Assembly: GCA_030429235.1 (NCBI GenBank)
Contig: JAUIDB010000003.1
Location: 1-64,000 of the forward strand
DNA from: Thermoanaerobaculia bacterium
GTDB lineage: Bacteria; Acidobacteriota; Thermoanaerobaculia; Multivoradales; JAIOJS01
Direction: 5' to 3'
Length of the DNA: 64,000 nt
The position numbers were made by a program, and so were the translations under genes. Within the stretch, counting starts at the first letter, position 1. Each line of letters starts with the position of its first letter. Of this stretch, positions 27,237 to 35,958 are shown one piece after another. Below the pieces are notes generated by a model. It searched no databases, was not told the origin of the DNA, and saw only the letters and a list, made by a program, of their open reading frames with translations.

Positions 27237-29465
27237 TCAGGGAACGACTTCGAGCCGTGCGACCGCTCGGAAGCCCCGGGGCAACCGACTTCCGCGGCGC
27301 GCCCGAGCTGACAGGAAACCGTCGAGATCCGAGCCCTTGAGGTTCAGGTAGCGCTTCCCCGAGTGCACTCTTAGCGTCTCTTCCCGGGTGAACACCACGA
27401 CCTGCAGCAGCTGTTCGGTCTCGGCGCGGCTGCGCGGAATGCCGAGGATCTTGACGCCCTTCCCTTTGGCCAGACGCGCCATTTCCTGGACTGGGAACAC
27501 GTTGAGGTATCCCTCCGTGGTCACTGCGGCCATGAGGTCGTTCTCGAAGTCCGCCACCGGTACCGGCGCCAAGGCCCTCCCCTCTCCCTTGACGGTCAAT
27601 CCGGCCTTGCCGTTCGACTTTTTCGTCGTCAGATCGCCCAGGCGCGCCACGAAGCCGTAGGACTGATCACCGGCGACGAGGAGCAGATCGTCGTCGGCCC
27701 CCATCGCCACGCCGACGATCGAGGCCCCGGCAGGCAGAGTGAGACTGCTGGTCAGTGGTTCTCCCTGGCCTCGCGCCGACGGCAGCGTATGGGCGGGCAG
27801 GTTGTAGATGCGTCCCGTCGAGTCCAGAAAGACTGCGTTCTGGTTGCTCCGACCGCGCGCACTGTGGAGGTAGCCATCTCCCGACCGGTACGACAGTTCC
27901 TCGGGATCGATCTCGTGCCCCTTGGCCGCTCGAACCCATCCGCGCTCCGAGATCACCACCGTGACCGGCTCGGAGGGGACCAGTGCCGACTCGTCCATCG
28001 CCTTGGCGACGGCGCGCTCCACGATCGGCGAGCGCCGCTCATCGCCGAAGGTCTCGGCGTCGGCCAGCAACTCCTCCTTGACCCGACGCTCGAGCCTGGC
28101 CTTGGAGCCCAGGATCCCGCCGAGTTCATCCCGTTCCTGCATCAGTTCGTCCTGCTCGCCGCGAATCTTCATCTCCTCGAGTCGCGACAGGAACCGTAGT
28201 TTCAACTCGAGAATCGACTCGGCCTGGGCGTCGGTCAACTCGAAGCGCTCCATCAGAACCGGTTTCGGCTTCTCCTCGCGGCGGATGATCGCGATCACCT
28301 CGTCGAGGTTGAGAAACGCGACCAGAAACCCCTCGAGGATGTGCAGGCGGGCCACGACCTTGTCGTAACGCCACTGGAGTCGACGTCGTACCGTCTCGGT
28401 ACGAAACTCCAACCACTCCGCGAGCAGACTGACCAGGTCGAAGAGACGTGGACGACCATCGAGGCCGATCACGTTCATGTTGACGCGGTAGGTACGCTCG
28501 AGATCGGTGGTCGCGAAGAGGTGCGCCATGACCGCCGCGCGATCGACCCGATTCGAGCGCAGAGAGATCACGAGTCGCGTCGGATTCTCGTGGTCCGATT
28601 CGTCGCGCAGGTCGTCGACCCAGGGCAACTTCTTGGCTCGCATCTGGGCGGCGATCTGCGTCAGCACCTTGTTGCCCGACACCTGGTACGGCAGGTGCGT
28701 GACCACCACATCGGTATCTTCGATCTCGAACGCCGCCCGCATCCGTACCGAGCCGTTGCCGCTCTCGTAGAGAGACCGAATCTCCTCAGGGGACGAGATG
28801 ATCTCGGCCTCGGTGGGATAGTCGGGCCCCACGAGATGGACCAACAGATCGTCGAGGCTCGCCTTCGGGTGGTCGAGCAGGTGTACCGTCGCCGCCACCA
28901 ACTCGCGCACGTTGTGGGGCGGAATGTCGGTGGCGAGGCCGACGGCGATCCCCGAGGCCCCGTTGAGCAACACGTGGGGCAGGCGCGACGGCAGGACTCG
29001 AGGTTCCTCGAGGGTCCCGTCGAAGTTGGGCTGCCAATCGGCCGTGCCCTGCCCGAGTTCGGAGAGCAAGGACCGCGCGAAGCGGTCGAGGCGCGCTTCG
29101 GTATAGCGCATGGCCGCAAAGGACTTGGGGTCGTCCTGCGAGCCCCAGTTGCCCTGACCGTCGACCAGCGGATACCGGAAACTGAAGGGCTGGGCCATCA
29201 GGACCATCGCCTCGTAGCACGCCGAATCACCGTGAGGATGGAACTTGCCCAGTACGTCACCCACGGTCCGAGCTGACTTCTTGTACTTGGCCCCGGCCGC
29301 CAAACCCAACTCGCTCATGGCATAGACGATCCGACGTTGCACCGGTTTGAGGCCATCACCGAGGTGGGGCAAGGCCCGATCGAGAACCACGTACATCGAG
29401 TAGTCGAGGTACGCCTTCTCGGTGAAGGTAGCCAGGGGCAGGGTCTCGGTATCCGTGGGCAGCAT
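27237..29465 (-). CDS. parC: DNA topoisomerase IV subunit A
   Basis: A 742-residue type IIA topoisomerase A subunit. It opens with the ParC-like [21 protein letters not shown] and [11 protein letters not shown]. The quinolone-region HPHGD and the catalytic tyrosine in MRYTEARL (about residue 121) follow. The breakage-reunion domain is complete, and a C-terminal beta-pinwheel with degenerate repeats is present but lacks the GyrA box, which favours ParC over GyrA. It decatenates daughter chromosomes with ParE. parE is not in the window. GAGGA precedes the ATG. Confidence 0.95.
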   Translation of the reverse strand: MLPTDTETLPLATFTEKAYLDYSMYVVLDRALPHLGDGLKPVQRRIVYAMSELGLAAGAKYKKSARTVGDVLGKFHPHGDSACYEAMVLMAQPFSFRYPLVDGQGNWGSQDDPKSFAAMRYTEARLDRFARSLLSELGQGTADWQPNFDGTLEEPRVLPSRLPHVLLNGASGIAVGLATDIPPHNVRELVAATVHLLDHPKASLDDLLVHLVGPDYPTEAEIISSPEEIRSLYESGNGSVRMRAAFEIEDTDVVVTHLPYQVSGNKVLTQIAAQMRAKKLPWVDDLRDESDHENPTRLVISLRSNRVDRAAVMAHLFATTDLERTYRVNMNVIGLDGRPRLFDLVSLLAEWLEFRTETVRRRLQWRYDKVVARLHILEGFLVAFLNLDEVIAIIRREEKPKPVLMERFELTDAQAESILELKLRFLSRLEEMKIRGEQDELMQERDELGGILGSKARLERRVKEELLADAETFGDERRSPIVERAVAKAMDESALVPSEPVTVVISERGWVRAAKGHEIDPEELSYRSGDGYLHSARGRSNQNAVFLDSTGRIYNLPAHTLPSARGQGEPLTSSLTLPAGASIVGVAMGADDDLLLVAGDQSYGFVARLGDLTTKKSNGKAGLTVKGEGRALAPVPVADFENDLMAAVTTEGYLNVFPVQEMARLAKGKGVKILGIPRSRAETEQLLQVVVFTREETLRVHSGKRYLNLKGSDLDGFLSARARRGSRLPRGFRAVARLEVVP

Positions 29466-29566
29466 GCAAGTCCTCTAAGTTGGCCGCCCCCAGCGGGCAA
29501 CGGGGGTTCGACAGAGCGCGTATCCTAACGAATCGGACACCGCGTTCCATGGGAGAATACGACAGC

Positions 29567-30052
29567 ATGACCAACCCGAGGAATCCTCCCCCTGTTTGGC
29601 TCGAGCTGAGGGTTCCTCCCGTCCTCGTACTCGTCGTGACCGCCGGCTTGATGCGATGGACCGCCCGTCCCCTCGATCGGATTCCGCTCGGCCCCGAGAT
29701 CGAGCAGACCCTTGCTCTTCTGTTCCTGGCCACCGGGATCGTGGTCTCGCTCGGTGCGCTCTGGTCCTTCCACCGATCGAAGACGACGGTCGACCCGACC
29801 CGGCCGAACCGCGCTAGCCAACTCGTGACCTCCGGCGTGTTCCGGCTTTCGCGGAACCCCATCTATCTCGGAATGGTCTGCCTCCTGGTCGCCTGGGCCT
29901 TCCGCCTGTCGTCACCACCGACGATCCTGTTCGTCGGTCTCTTTGCGCTCTATATGAGCCGGTTCCAGATCGTGCCCGAGGAGCGAGCCCTGACCGAGCG
30001 ATTCCAAGCCGAGTTCGACGCGTACTGCCAGCGAACGCAACGCTGGCTCTAG
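29567..30052 (+). CDS. Isoprenylcysteine methyltransferase-like (ICMT/PEMT-fold) membrane protein
   Basis: A 161-residue protein with four hydrophobic segments. The signature VTSGVFRLSRNPIYLGM and the C-terminal EERALTERFQAEFDAYCQRTQRW are the SAM-binding and substrate motifs of bacterial ICMT-like methyltransferases (as in MddA and NnrU relatives). The substrate is unknown; members methylate lipids, thiols or isoprenoid groups. The start at ATG 29567 has GGGAG upstream; an ATG at 29549 is an alternative. It is divergent from parC. Confidence 0.85.
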   Translation: MTNPRNPPPVWLELRVPPVLVLVVTAGLMRWTARPLDRIPLGPEIEQTLALLFLATGIVVSLGALWSFHRSKTTVDPTRPNRASQLVTSGVFRLSRNPIYLGMVCLLVAWAFRLSSPPTILFVGLFALYMSRFQIVPEERALTERFQAEFDAYCQRTQRWL

Positions 30053-30142
30053 ACCAGCGTCGCCGAGGTTCGGTGGCAAGGGCCGCTCGCGAAGCGCCCG
30101 ACTGCCAAGGAGCAGCGACGCAGGCAAGGCGGGGCCATGGGT

Positions 30143-30592
30143 CTACTGTCCTAGAGAACTCCCGACAGCACGTCGAGGAAGAGACTCGCGATCGATGTTG
30201 CCACCGCTACAGACCACTCCGACTCGACGCCCGGCCACGCGAACCCGTTTCTGCCAGAGACCAGCCAAGGCAACCGCCCCCGCCCCCTCGGCCAGATTGT
30301 GGGTCGTGCGGTACAGACGCCGCATCGCTTCGGAGATCTCTTCCTCCCCGACCCGTAGGACCCGGGGCGCATGGGCCTCCACGACCTCGAGCGCCGCCGC
30401 GGAGGGGAGCCGACAGGCCACACCGTCGGCAAAGGTGTCGGCAGACTCTGTCGCCACGAGTCGTCCCGACTCGAAAGAGCGGTCGTAGCAGTCTGCGTTC
30501 GCCGCCACCACGCCCACGATCTCGACCGATCGACCGAGGGCTTGTCGAGCCGCCACACAGCCGGCAAAGCCGGAGCCGAGGCTCTCGCCAGC
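30143..30592 (-). pseudogene. Remnant of a PLP-dependent threonine/serine dehydratase
   Basis: The translation matches only the C-terminal half of threonine dehydratase/serine racemase-type enzymes. Visible are a degenerate glycine loop (LGSGFAGCVAARQAL) then VEIVGV, LPSAAALEVVEAHAP, NLAEGAGAVALAGL and VGVVCSGGNID. The N-terminal half with the PLP lysine is missing: an in-frame TAG lies at 30593-30595 and the pstS terminator follows directly upstream. After GGNIDRESL the natural ending (FLDVLSGVL) continues in another frame, so there is also a frameshift near 30170-30190. A start-codon reading of 137 codons is possible but would lack the catalytic lysine. I call it a decayed gene. Confidence 0.78.
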
Positions 30593-30603
30593 CTACGGGA
30601 CCG

Positions 30604-30642
30604 CCAAAAGAACAAAGGGGTGCGGCACCTCTGCCACACCCC
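30604..30642 (-). terminator. Rho-independent terminator of pstS
   Basis: On the minus strand GGGGTGTGGCA (30642-30632) pairs with TGCCGCACCCC (30627-30617) with one mismatch around GAGG, followed by TTTGTTCTTTT. It lies 40 bases after the pstS stop. A textbook intrinsic terminator. Confidence 0.85.
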
Positions 30643-30681
30643 TAAGCCCCTGCGAGGTTCGCCGCGGCGAGCGGCTCTCCG

Positions 30682-31725
30682 CTACTCGGCGATGTTGTGC
30701 TCGAAGGCGTTCGCCGAGGCACGCACCGCCCGGCGCTCGGTCTGGGGCATGGGGATCAAGCCGGCATCCGACAGGTACCCCTCGTCGCCCATGGCCTTCT
30801 CGCTGGTGTACTCGGCCACGAACTTCTCGAGTCCCGGAACCACTCCGACGTGAGCGCCCTTGATGTACACGAAGAGAGGGCGCGAGATCGGGTAGTCCTG
30901 GGCCGCAATGTTCTCGAAGGTGGGTTCGACACCGTCGATGACGCTGCCCTGCACGGTGTCGGTGTTCTGGTCCAAGAAGCTGAAGCCGAAGATCCCCAGG
31001 GCGTTGGGGTTGGCGTTGAGCTTCTGTACGATGAGGTTGTCGTTCTCCCCGGCCTCGATGTAGGCACCGTCCTCACGAATCCCGTGGCAAATCGCCTTGT
31101 AGCGGGACTTGTCCGACTTCTTGAGAGCGCTGACCCACTCGAACGTCTTGCACCCACCCTCCATGGCGAGTTCGACGAAGGCGTCCCGGGTTCCCGAGGT
31201 AGGCGGCGGTCCGAGAACCTCGATCTTGACCTTGGGAAGACTCGCGTCGATGTCACTCCAGTAGGTGTACGGATTCTCGACGAGAGTTCCCTTGTCCGTC
31301 GGCAGTTCCTTGGCCAGAGCCCGGAACAGCTGCTCCCGAGTCAGGTTGTAGCGTGTTCCCTTCTTGGAGTTCGCAACCACGATCCCGTCGTAGCCGATCT
31401 GGATCTCGGTGATCTTGTCGACGCCGTTGGAGGCGCAGAGCTCGACCTCGCTCGACTTGATCGCCCGCGAGGCATTGGAGACGTCGGGATGGTCAGTGCC
31501 CACTCCGGCACAGAAGAGCTTGAAACCGCCACCGGTTCCGGTGCTCTCGATGACCGGGGTCTTGAAGCTCGAGGTCTTGCCGAACTGCTCGGCCACCAGA
31601 GTGGTGAAGGGATACACAGTCGAGGACCCGACGACGCGGATCTGATTGCGCTGGGCATGGACGGCAGAGGCAAGGACGAGAACGCCAAAGGCGAGGCTGC
31701 AAGTCCTGATGAGACGATTCTTCAT
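30682..31725 (-). CDS. pstS: Phosphate ABC transporter substrate-binding protein PstS
   Basis: A 347-residue periplasmic binding protein with a signal peptide (RTCSLAFGVLVLASAVHAQ). The phosphate-binding stretches are VGSSTVYPF near the mature N-terminus, IESTGTGGGFKLFCAG and PPTSGTRDAFVELAM. It captures orthophosphate for PstCAB. The pstC, pstA and pstB genes are not adjacent, but phoU and phoB lie 3-4 kb away. CAGGAG precedes the ATG. Upstream is a PhoB-box-like element with a TAGGAT -10, and downstream a strong terminator, so it is probably transcribed alone and induced by phosphate starvation. Confidence 0.95.
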   Translation of the reverse strand: MKNRLIRTCSLAFGVLVLASAVHAQRNQIRVVGSSTVYPFTTLVAEQFGKTSSFKTPVIESTGTGGGFKLFCAGVGTDHPDVSNASRAIKSSEVELCASNGVDKITEIQIGYDGIVVANSKKGTRYNLTREQLFRALAKELPTDKGTLVENPYTYWSDIDASLPKVKIEVLGPPPTSGTRDAFVELAMEGGCKTFEWVSALKKSDKSRYKAICHGIREDGAYIEAGENDNLIVQKLNANPNALGIFGFSFLDQNTDTVQGSVIDGVEPTFENIAAQDYPISRPLFVYIKGAHVGVVPGLEKFVAEYTSEKAMGDEGYLSDAGLIPMPQTERRAVRASANAFEHNIAE

Positions 31726-31826
31726 GGGTTCGATCTCCTGAGACGTGGATTGCTGGGGGGCTGAAGTTCGGACCGATCGCGGCCGAACCGATCAGAGAGC
31801 ACGACTGCGCTCTCGTCTCCCAAGGC

Positions 31827-31882
31827 ATCCTAGAGAGGGCCAGTGGCGCATCGGCAACGCCAGGGTGACTGCGATGTGACAG
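31827..31882 (-). promoter_or_regulatory. Pho-type promoter of pstS
   Basis: On the minus strand CTGTCAC-ATCG-CAGTCAC (31882-31865) matches the PhoB direct-repeat box (CTGTCAT, 4-base spacer) with one mismatch in the second heptamer. It is followed after exactly 32 bases by the -10 TAGGAT (31832-31827). 32 bases equal one more 22-base unit plus the usual 10-base distance. The porin promoter has the same geometry. Confidence 0.65.
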
Positions 31883-31948
31883 GCCCAACGGCCCCACAAG
31901 CGGAGCTGGCTCTTGGCCCCTACGGCTGGGACTCGAGTTCCGCTGCTC

Positions 31949-32374
31949 TCAGGGATCTGACCAGGGGGCGGCCAGACTCAGGGGAACCAGAAAGAAGATC
32001 GACGATACGCCCAGCCCGAGCAGCGGAACCAACGGAGCGGCCTCTTGCACCGACTGGGGGTTCATCGACCAGAGGAGGTACAGGATCCCGGGAGGACCGA
32101 TCCAGTAGAGCAATAGCAGCCGCCCCCGGAATCGTCGATCGAGACCACGACGACGGAGCAGGTAGACGTTGCCGAAACTCCATCCGAGGAAGGCTGCGAG
32201 ACTGAACAACGGATAGAGCCCGAGGCTGAGAGCACCACTCAGCGAAATCCACTGGAGTTGGTGCACCAGCGCCCCCAACCAACTCGCGAAGAAGAGAGCG
32301 ACCAGAATCGGCTCGAGTCGAGCCCACAACCCGACACCCTTCCCGCCACCACGCGGCCAGTCGGGAGGAGTCAT
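31949..32374 (-). CDS. Small integral membrane protein of unknown function
   Basis: A 141-residue protein with four hydrophobic helices: ILVALFFASWLGALV, ALSLGLYPLFSLAAFLGW, LLLLYWIGPPGILYLLW and LVPLLGLGVSSIFFLVPLSL. A basic loop (RRRGLDRRFRGR) lies between the second and third. No family is recognised. It sits 12 bases behind gcvH on the same strand and may be the last gene of the gcvT-gcvH unit. No motif suggests a function. Confidence 0.68.
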   Translation of the reverse strand: MTPPDWPRGGGKGVGLWARLEPILVALFFASWLGALVHQLQWISLSGALSLGLYPLFSLAAFLGWSFGNVYLLRRRGLDRRFRGRLLLLYWIGPPGILYLLWSMNPQSVQEAAPLVPLLGLGVSSIFFLVPLSLAAPWSDP

Positions 32375-32386
32375 CGTGGGACCGAC

Positions 32387-32770
32387 TCAGCTACCTCCGC
32401 CGGCAAACTGCTCGTAGGCGTCGGCGCTCATCAACTCGTCGAGCTGCGCTGGATCGGAGAGCCGGATCTTCACCAGCCATCCGGCTGCGTGGGGATCCTG
32501 ATTCACGATGGTCGGATCATCGGCCGCGGCCTCGTTGATCGCCACGATCTCTCCCCCGACCGGCGTGTAGACCTCGGCCACCGCCTTCACGGACTCGATG
32601 GTGCCGATCTCGTCGTGGGCCTCGAACGTGTCACCGACCTCGGGCAACTCGACGAAAACGACCTCGCCCAGTTCCTCCTGGGCGAACTGGGTGATGCCGA
32701 TCTGACACACATCGCCGTCGACCTTGGCCCATTCGTGGTCCTTCGAGTAGAGGTAGTCGGCTGGGTACAT
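32387..32770 (-). CDS. gcvH: Glycine cleavage system H protein
   Basis: A 127-residue lipoyl-carrier protein. The lipoylation lysine is Lys62 in IESVKAVAEVYTP; the N-terminus YSKDHEWAKV and C-terminus GWLVKIRLSDP are typical. It shuttles the aminomethyl group between the P, T and L proteins. AGGAG precedes the ATG. It follows gcvT with a 156 bp gap. gcvP genes are not adjacent in this window. Confidence 0.95.
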   Translation of the reverse strand: MYPADYLYSKDHEWAKVDGDVCQIGITQFAQEELGEVVFVELPEVGDTFEAHDEIGTIESVKAVAEVYTPVGGEIVAINEAAADDPTIVNQDPHAAGWLVKIRLSDPAQLDELMSADAYEQFAGGGS

Positions 32771-32926
32771 CGTGCTCTCCTGGGGTGTGTGGGCCGCCCG
32801 TGGCGTCCCGAATCGATTGAGAAGGGTCTCGACCTCGAAAGCTCTCGGTCGAGCAACTGATGATCGTGGTGGAAGTGGATCGACGGAAGGATACCGCTCT
32901 TGGCGCACCCAGGTCGAGTTGCTGTC

Positions 32927-34033
32927 CTAGCGAGCCCTCTTGTAGAACGGGATCGGCACCGCGCGGGCCTCGACTTCGCGCTTGCGCACGGTGATCACGA
33001 GAGGATCGCCGTCCTCGGTGGAACCGGTTGGCAAGTAGCCCAAGCCGATCGACTTCTCGAACGTAGGACTCCAGGTCCCGCTGGTGACGACGCCCTCGGC
33101 ACCACCTGAGGTCGCCAAGGCATACCCCTCACGGGCGATCCCGCGACCGACGACCTCGAAGCCGATCAGGCGTCGTGGAATGCCCGCTTCCTTCTGTCGC
33201 ACCAGGGCATCCCGGCCGACGAAGTCGCCAGACTCGAGCTTGACGACCCAACTCAACCCCGCCTCCCACGGCGTGGTCGTGCGATCGAGTTCGTGGCCGT
33301 ACAAGGCCATCGCCGCCTCTAGCCGCAACGTATCCCGCGCTCCGAGTCCTGCGGGAACAAGACCCTGCGGCGCCCCCGCTTCGAGAAGCGAATCCCAGAC
33401 CGGTGGCGCCGCCTCTGGCTCCAGATAGAGCTCGAAGCCATCTTCTCCCGTATACCCCGTTCGCGAGATGATTGCGGGATGGCCGGCGACCTTGCCGGAA
33501 ACGAAGCCGTAGTAGCGCACCGCGGCCAGATCCGAGTCGGTGAGCCCAGCCAGAATCTCGGCGGCCGCTGGCCCTTGCAGGGCGAGCAGCGCCGTATCGT
33601 CGGACCGATCCTCGATCGCTACCTCGGCGTCTCCCCGATGTTCGAGTAGCCAATCGAGATCTGCCTGGCGATTCCCGGCGTTGACGACCAGCATGTAGTC
33701 GTCCTCGGCAAAACGGTAGATGAGGATGTCGTCGACATAGGTACCGTCCTCGGTTAGGAGACCGCTGTAGTGGGCGCGGCCATCCGCCAGGCGACTGACA
33801 TCGTTCGGAGTCATCCTCTGGAGGAACGAAGCCGCGTCGGGACCGCGAACCGAGAACTCCCCCATGTGAGAGACATCGAAGAGACCCGCCTGCTGACGGA
33901 CGGCGCGGTGTTCCTCGATCAACCCTACGTACTGGACTGGCATCTGCCAGCCGGCGAACTCGACGATCTTCGCCCCTGCCCGCTGGTGACACTCGTACAA
34001 CGGGGTTCGGCGGCTCTCAATGCTGTTGCTCAT
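32927..34033 (-). CDS. gcvT: Glycine cleavage system T protein (aminomethyltransferase)
   Basis: A 368-residue tetrahydrofolate-dependent aminomethyltransferase. Recognised segments are LYECHQRAGAKIVEFAGWQMPVQY at the N-terminus, FDVSHMGEF, SRTGYTGEDGFELY and GLGARDTLRLEA, ending with a GcvT C-terminal barrel. It transfers the methylene group from the H protein to THF and releases ammonia. No Shine-Dalgarno is seen. TAAGAT ends six bases before the ATG, so the mRNA may be leaderless. I searched the 409 bp upstream region for a glycine riboswitch and found none. Confidence 0.95.
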   Translation of the reverse strand: MSNSIESRRTPLYECHQRAGAKIVEFAGWQMPVQYVGLIEEHRAVRQQAGLFDVSHMGEFSVRGPDAASFLQRMTPNDVSRLADGRAHYSGLLTEDGTYVDDILIYRFAEDDYMLVVNAGNRQADLDWLLEHRGDAEVAIEDRSDDTALLALQGPAAAEILAGLTDSDLAAVRYYGFVSGKVAGHPAIISRTGYTGEDGFELYLEPEAAPPVWDSLLEAGAPQGLVPAGLGARDTLRLEAAMALYGHELDRTTTPWEAGLSWVVKLESGDFVGRDALVRQKEAGIPRRLIGFEVVGRGIAREGYALATSGGAEGVVTSGTWSPTFEKSIGLGYLPTGSTEDGDPLVITVRKREVEARAVPIPFYKRAR

Positions 34034-34442
34034 GGCGGCATCTTACTCCGGCCCCACCTCCCGTGCGACCCCCTAAATCCCCCGTTACCAGGTGGTTTCG
34101 GCGCTTCGAAAACCGATGGGTTCCGCGACGACTTCGAAGACCCTTCACCGCGCCCCGCCGCCGGTGGTCCTCCAGCCGACCAGCACCCACTGTCTCGACA
34201 AGAGAGAAACCTATAAAGCCCTTAGAATGAGTTACTTGCGAATGCCTGCACAATCCCTTGGTCAATGTGCTCTAAGGGTTTGTTTTCTCGCCACTTAGGC
34301 GCCGAGGCCCCCCGCTCTTCCACAGGGTTTTCCACAGCGTTTGCGGATCTCTTGCGCGGCCGATCACCCCCTCCGGCCAAGTCACGAATCTGCATGACTT
34401 TGGAGTCGTCCGGGCGGCTTCCGGCGACTCGGCGAATGGATC
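34034..34442. other. 409 bp non-coding, structured intergenic region
   Basis: No gene is supported here. It contains an AT-rich island (about 34200-34300), an 8 bp perfect inverted repeat CCCTTAGA (34219-34226) / TCTAAGGG (34271-34278) around 44 bases, and a direct repeat of TTCCACAG with 12-base period near 34319-34338 that resembles DnaA boxes. A terminator for phoU, a small RNA or a DnaA-titration site are all possible. Confidence 0.5.
34040..34045 (-). promoter_or_regulatory. -10 element placed six bases before gcvT
   Basis: TAAGAT on the minus strand, then six bases, then ATG 34033. It matches TANNNT of leaderless promoters; no ribosome-binding site competes. Confidence 0.4.
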
Positions 34443-35114
34443 TCAAGCCTCGGCCGATCGACCCACGGGATGGCGAACGTCGCGCGCTTCGAGGTAGTAG
34501 ATGACGTCTTCGGCCACGTTGGTCGCGTGGTCGGCGATCCTCTCGAGGTTCCTCGAGATGAGGAGGAGCTGCAGGGCTCGATTCACGTTCTCTGAGCGAT
34601 CCTGCATGATGGCGACCAGTTGGCGGAAGAGCTCGCCGTACAGGGCGTCGACCTCATCGTCGGCCTCGCAGACCTCCTGCGCCAGAGGAACAGACCTTCG
34701 CACGAGGGCGTCCAGACTCATCCGTACCATCGACCGAACCCGCTCGAGAAGGCTCGGTAGATCGACGAAGGTCTCGAAGGGAGACTCGGAATTGAGCCGC
34801 ACCACGGCCTTGGAGATGTTGACGGCACAGTCACCCATACGCTCCAGATCGCCGACGATCTTCTGGACGGCGACCACGAATCGGAAGTCAGCCGCTTTCG
34901 GATCGCGCAGGGCCAGAATGGCGAGACAGGCTTCGTCGATCTCCTTCTCGAGGCTGTCGACGCGTTGGTCGGCTCGCTGCACTCGACCCGCCAGCACCGA
35001 ATCGCGTTCGGCGAGAGCGCGACCGGCATCCGCGATCATCTCCTCGACTCGACCCGCCATCTCGAGGAGCTGGGTGCGAACCTCGTCCAGCTCCTGATCC
35101 AAGTGCTTCATCAT
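34443..35114 (-). CDS. phoU: Phosphate signalling protein PhoU
   Basis: A 223-residue all-helical protein of two three-helix bundles. Each carries the metal-binding motif typical of PhoU: KIVGDLERMGDCAVNISK in the first half and LLISRNLERIADHATNVAED in the second. PhoU represses Pho signalling through PstSCAB and PhoR. The start is ATG 35114 (or the ATG directly after), with GAGGAG upstream. It lies 32 bases behind phoB on the same strand. Confidence 0.95.
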   Translation of the reverse strand: MMKHLDQELDEVRTQLLEMAGRVEEMIADAGRALAERDSVLAGRVQRADQRVDSLEKEIDEACLAILALRDPKAADFRFVVAVQKIVGDLERMGDCAVNISKAVVRLNSESPFETFVDLPSLLERVRSMVRMSLDALVRRSVPLAQEVCEADDEVDALYGELFRQLVAIMQDRSENVNRALQLLLISRNLERIADHATNVAEDVIYYLEARDVRHPVGRSAEA

Positions 35115-35146
35115 TATCCTTCTCCTCGGTACCTGGAACCCGCCGC

Positions 35147-35857
35147 TCAGGAAGCGACGGCGGCGCGGCGTATGCGGTAGCCAACTCCCATGACGGTCTC
35201 GATGATCTGAGCCGAGGGATCGAGCTTCTTCCGCAGTCGCCGAATGTGTGTGTCGACGGTGCGACTGTCGACGTCTTCGGCGTATCCCCAAACGTCGGAC
35301 AGCAAGCGAGCCCGGGTCTGCGTCCTACCCCGCCGCTCGAGCAGAAGGGCCAGGAGCCGAAACTCGGTGGGAGTCAGTTGCACCTCGTCGCCGTCGAGAA
35401 AGACCTGGTGACCCTCTGGGTCCAGTCGGACCGGTCCGACTTCGATCCAGTGCGCATCTTCCGCCCCAGACGCCGGTTGCGCCGTGACTCGGCGGAGTAC
35501 GGCCTTGATCCGCAGCACCACCTCCCGGGGGCTGAACGGCTTGCTGATGTAGTCATCCGCACCCAACTCGAGGCCCACGATGCGGTCGACTTCCTCTGCC
35601 TTGGCGGTCAACATGAGCACGGGCACGGTCGCGAGGCGATCGTCCCGCTGCAGTCGCCGCAAGACTTCGAGCCCGTCGATGCCCGGCAACATCACGTCGA
35701 GCAGAATCGCGTCGGGAGTCGTCTCCTGGAGCCCAGCCCAGGCGGCATCGCCGCTCGCGTAGAGGTCGACCGAATAGCCGGCCCGCTCCAGATGAAACTG
35801 GAGTACCTCGCGGAGAGCTTCCTCGTCCTCGACCACGGCGACGCGTTCGTCACTCAT
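35147..35857 (-). CDS. phoB: Two-component response regulator, PhoB-like
   Basis: A 236-residue OmpR-family regulator. The receiver has the acidic pocket (VVEDEE), phosphoacceptor Asp54 (ILLDVMLP), a threonine in MLTAK and Lys106 (SKPFS). The winged-helix effector reads LTPTEFRLLALL and SRTVDTHIRRLRKKL with GVGYRI. Linkage to phoU and pstS makes PhoB the best call. The PhoR sensor kinase is not adjacent. A half-conserved Pho box ends ten bases before a TAGCCT -10, itself six bases from the ATG, so it may be autoregulated and leaderless. Confidence 0.9.
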   Translation of the reverse strand: MSDERVAVVEDEEALREVLQFHLERAGYSVDLYASGDAAWAGLQETTPDAILLDVMLPGIDGLEVLRRLQRDDRLATVPVLMLTAKAEEVDRIVGLELGADDYISKPFSPREVVLRIKAVLRRVTAQPASGAEDAHWIEVGPVRLDPEGHQVFLDGDEVQLTPTEFRLLALLLERRGRTQTRARLLSDVWGYAEDVDSRTVDTHIRRLRKKLDPSAQIIETVMGVGYRIRRAAVAS

Positions 35858-35863
35858 GCTCGA

Positions 35864-35897
35864 AGGCTACCACCAGAATGTGTCGACCAAGTGACAT
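35864..35897 (-). promoter_or_regulatory. Candidate autoregulatory Pho-type promoter of phoB
   Basis: On the minus strand ATGTCAC-TTGG-TCGACAC (35897-35880), then ten bases, then TAGCCT (35869-35864), then six bases and ATG. The first heptamer matches six of seven consensus positions and the second only four. The geometry fits PhoB sites. Confidence 0.38.
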
Positions 35898-35958
35898 TTC
35901 AGACGCCGCCTCGCGTGCTAGACTGCCGGACGACCGAAGCACCAAAACCGAGAGATCG

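Noticed and set aside
34319-34338. Chromosomal origin of replication
   Set aside because: Only two imperfect DnaA-like boxes, no dnaA, dnaN, gidA or parAB nearby, and no clear change in gene strand bias.
34034-34442. Glycine riboswitch in front of gcvT
   Set aside because: The conserved glycine aptamer core sequences were not found on the minus strand in the 409 bp region.
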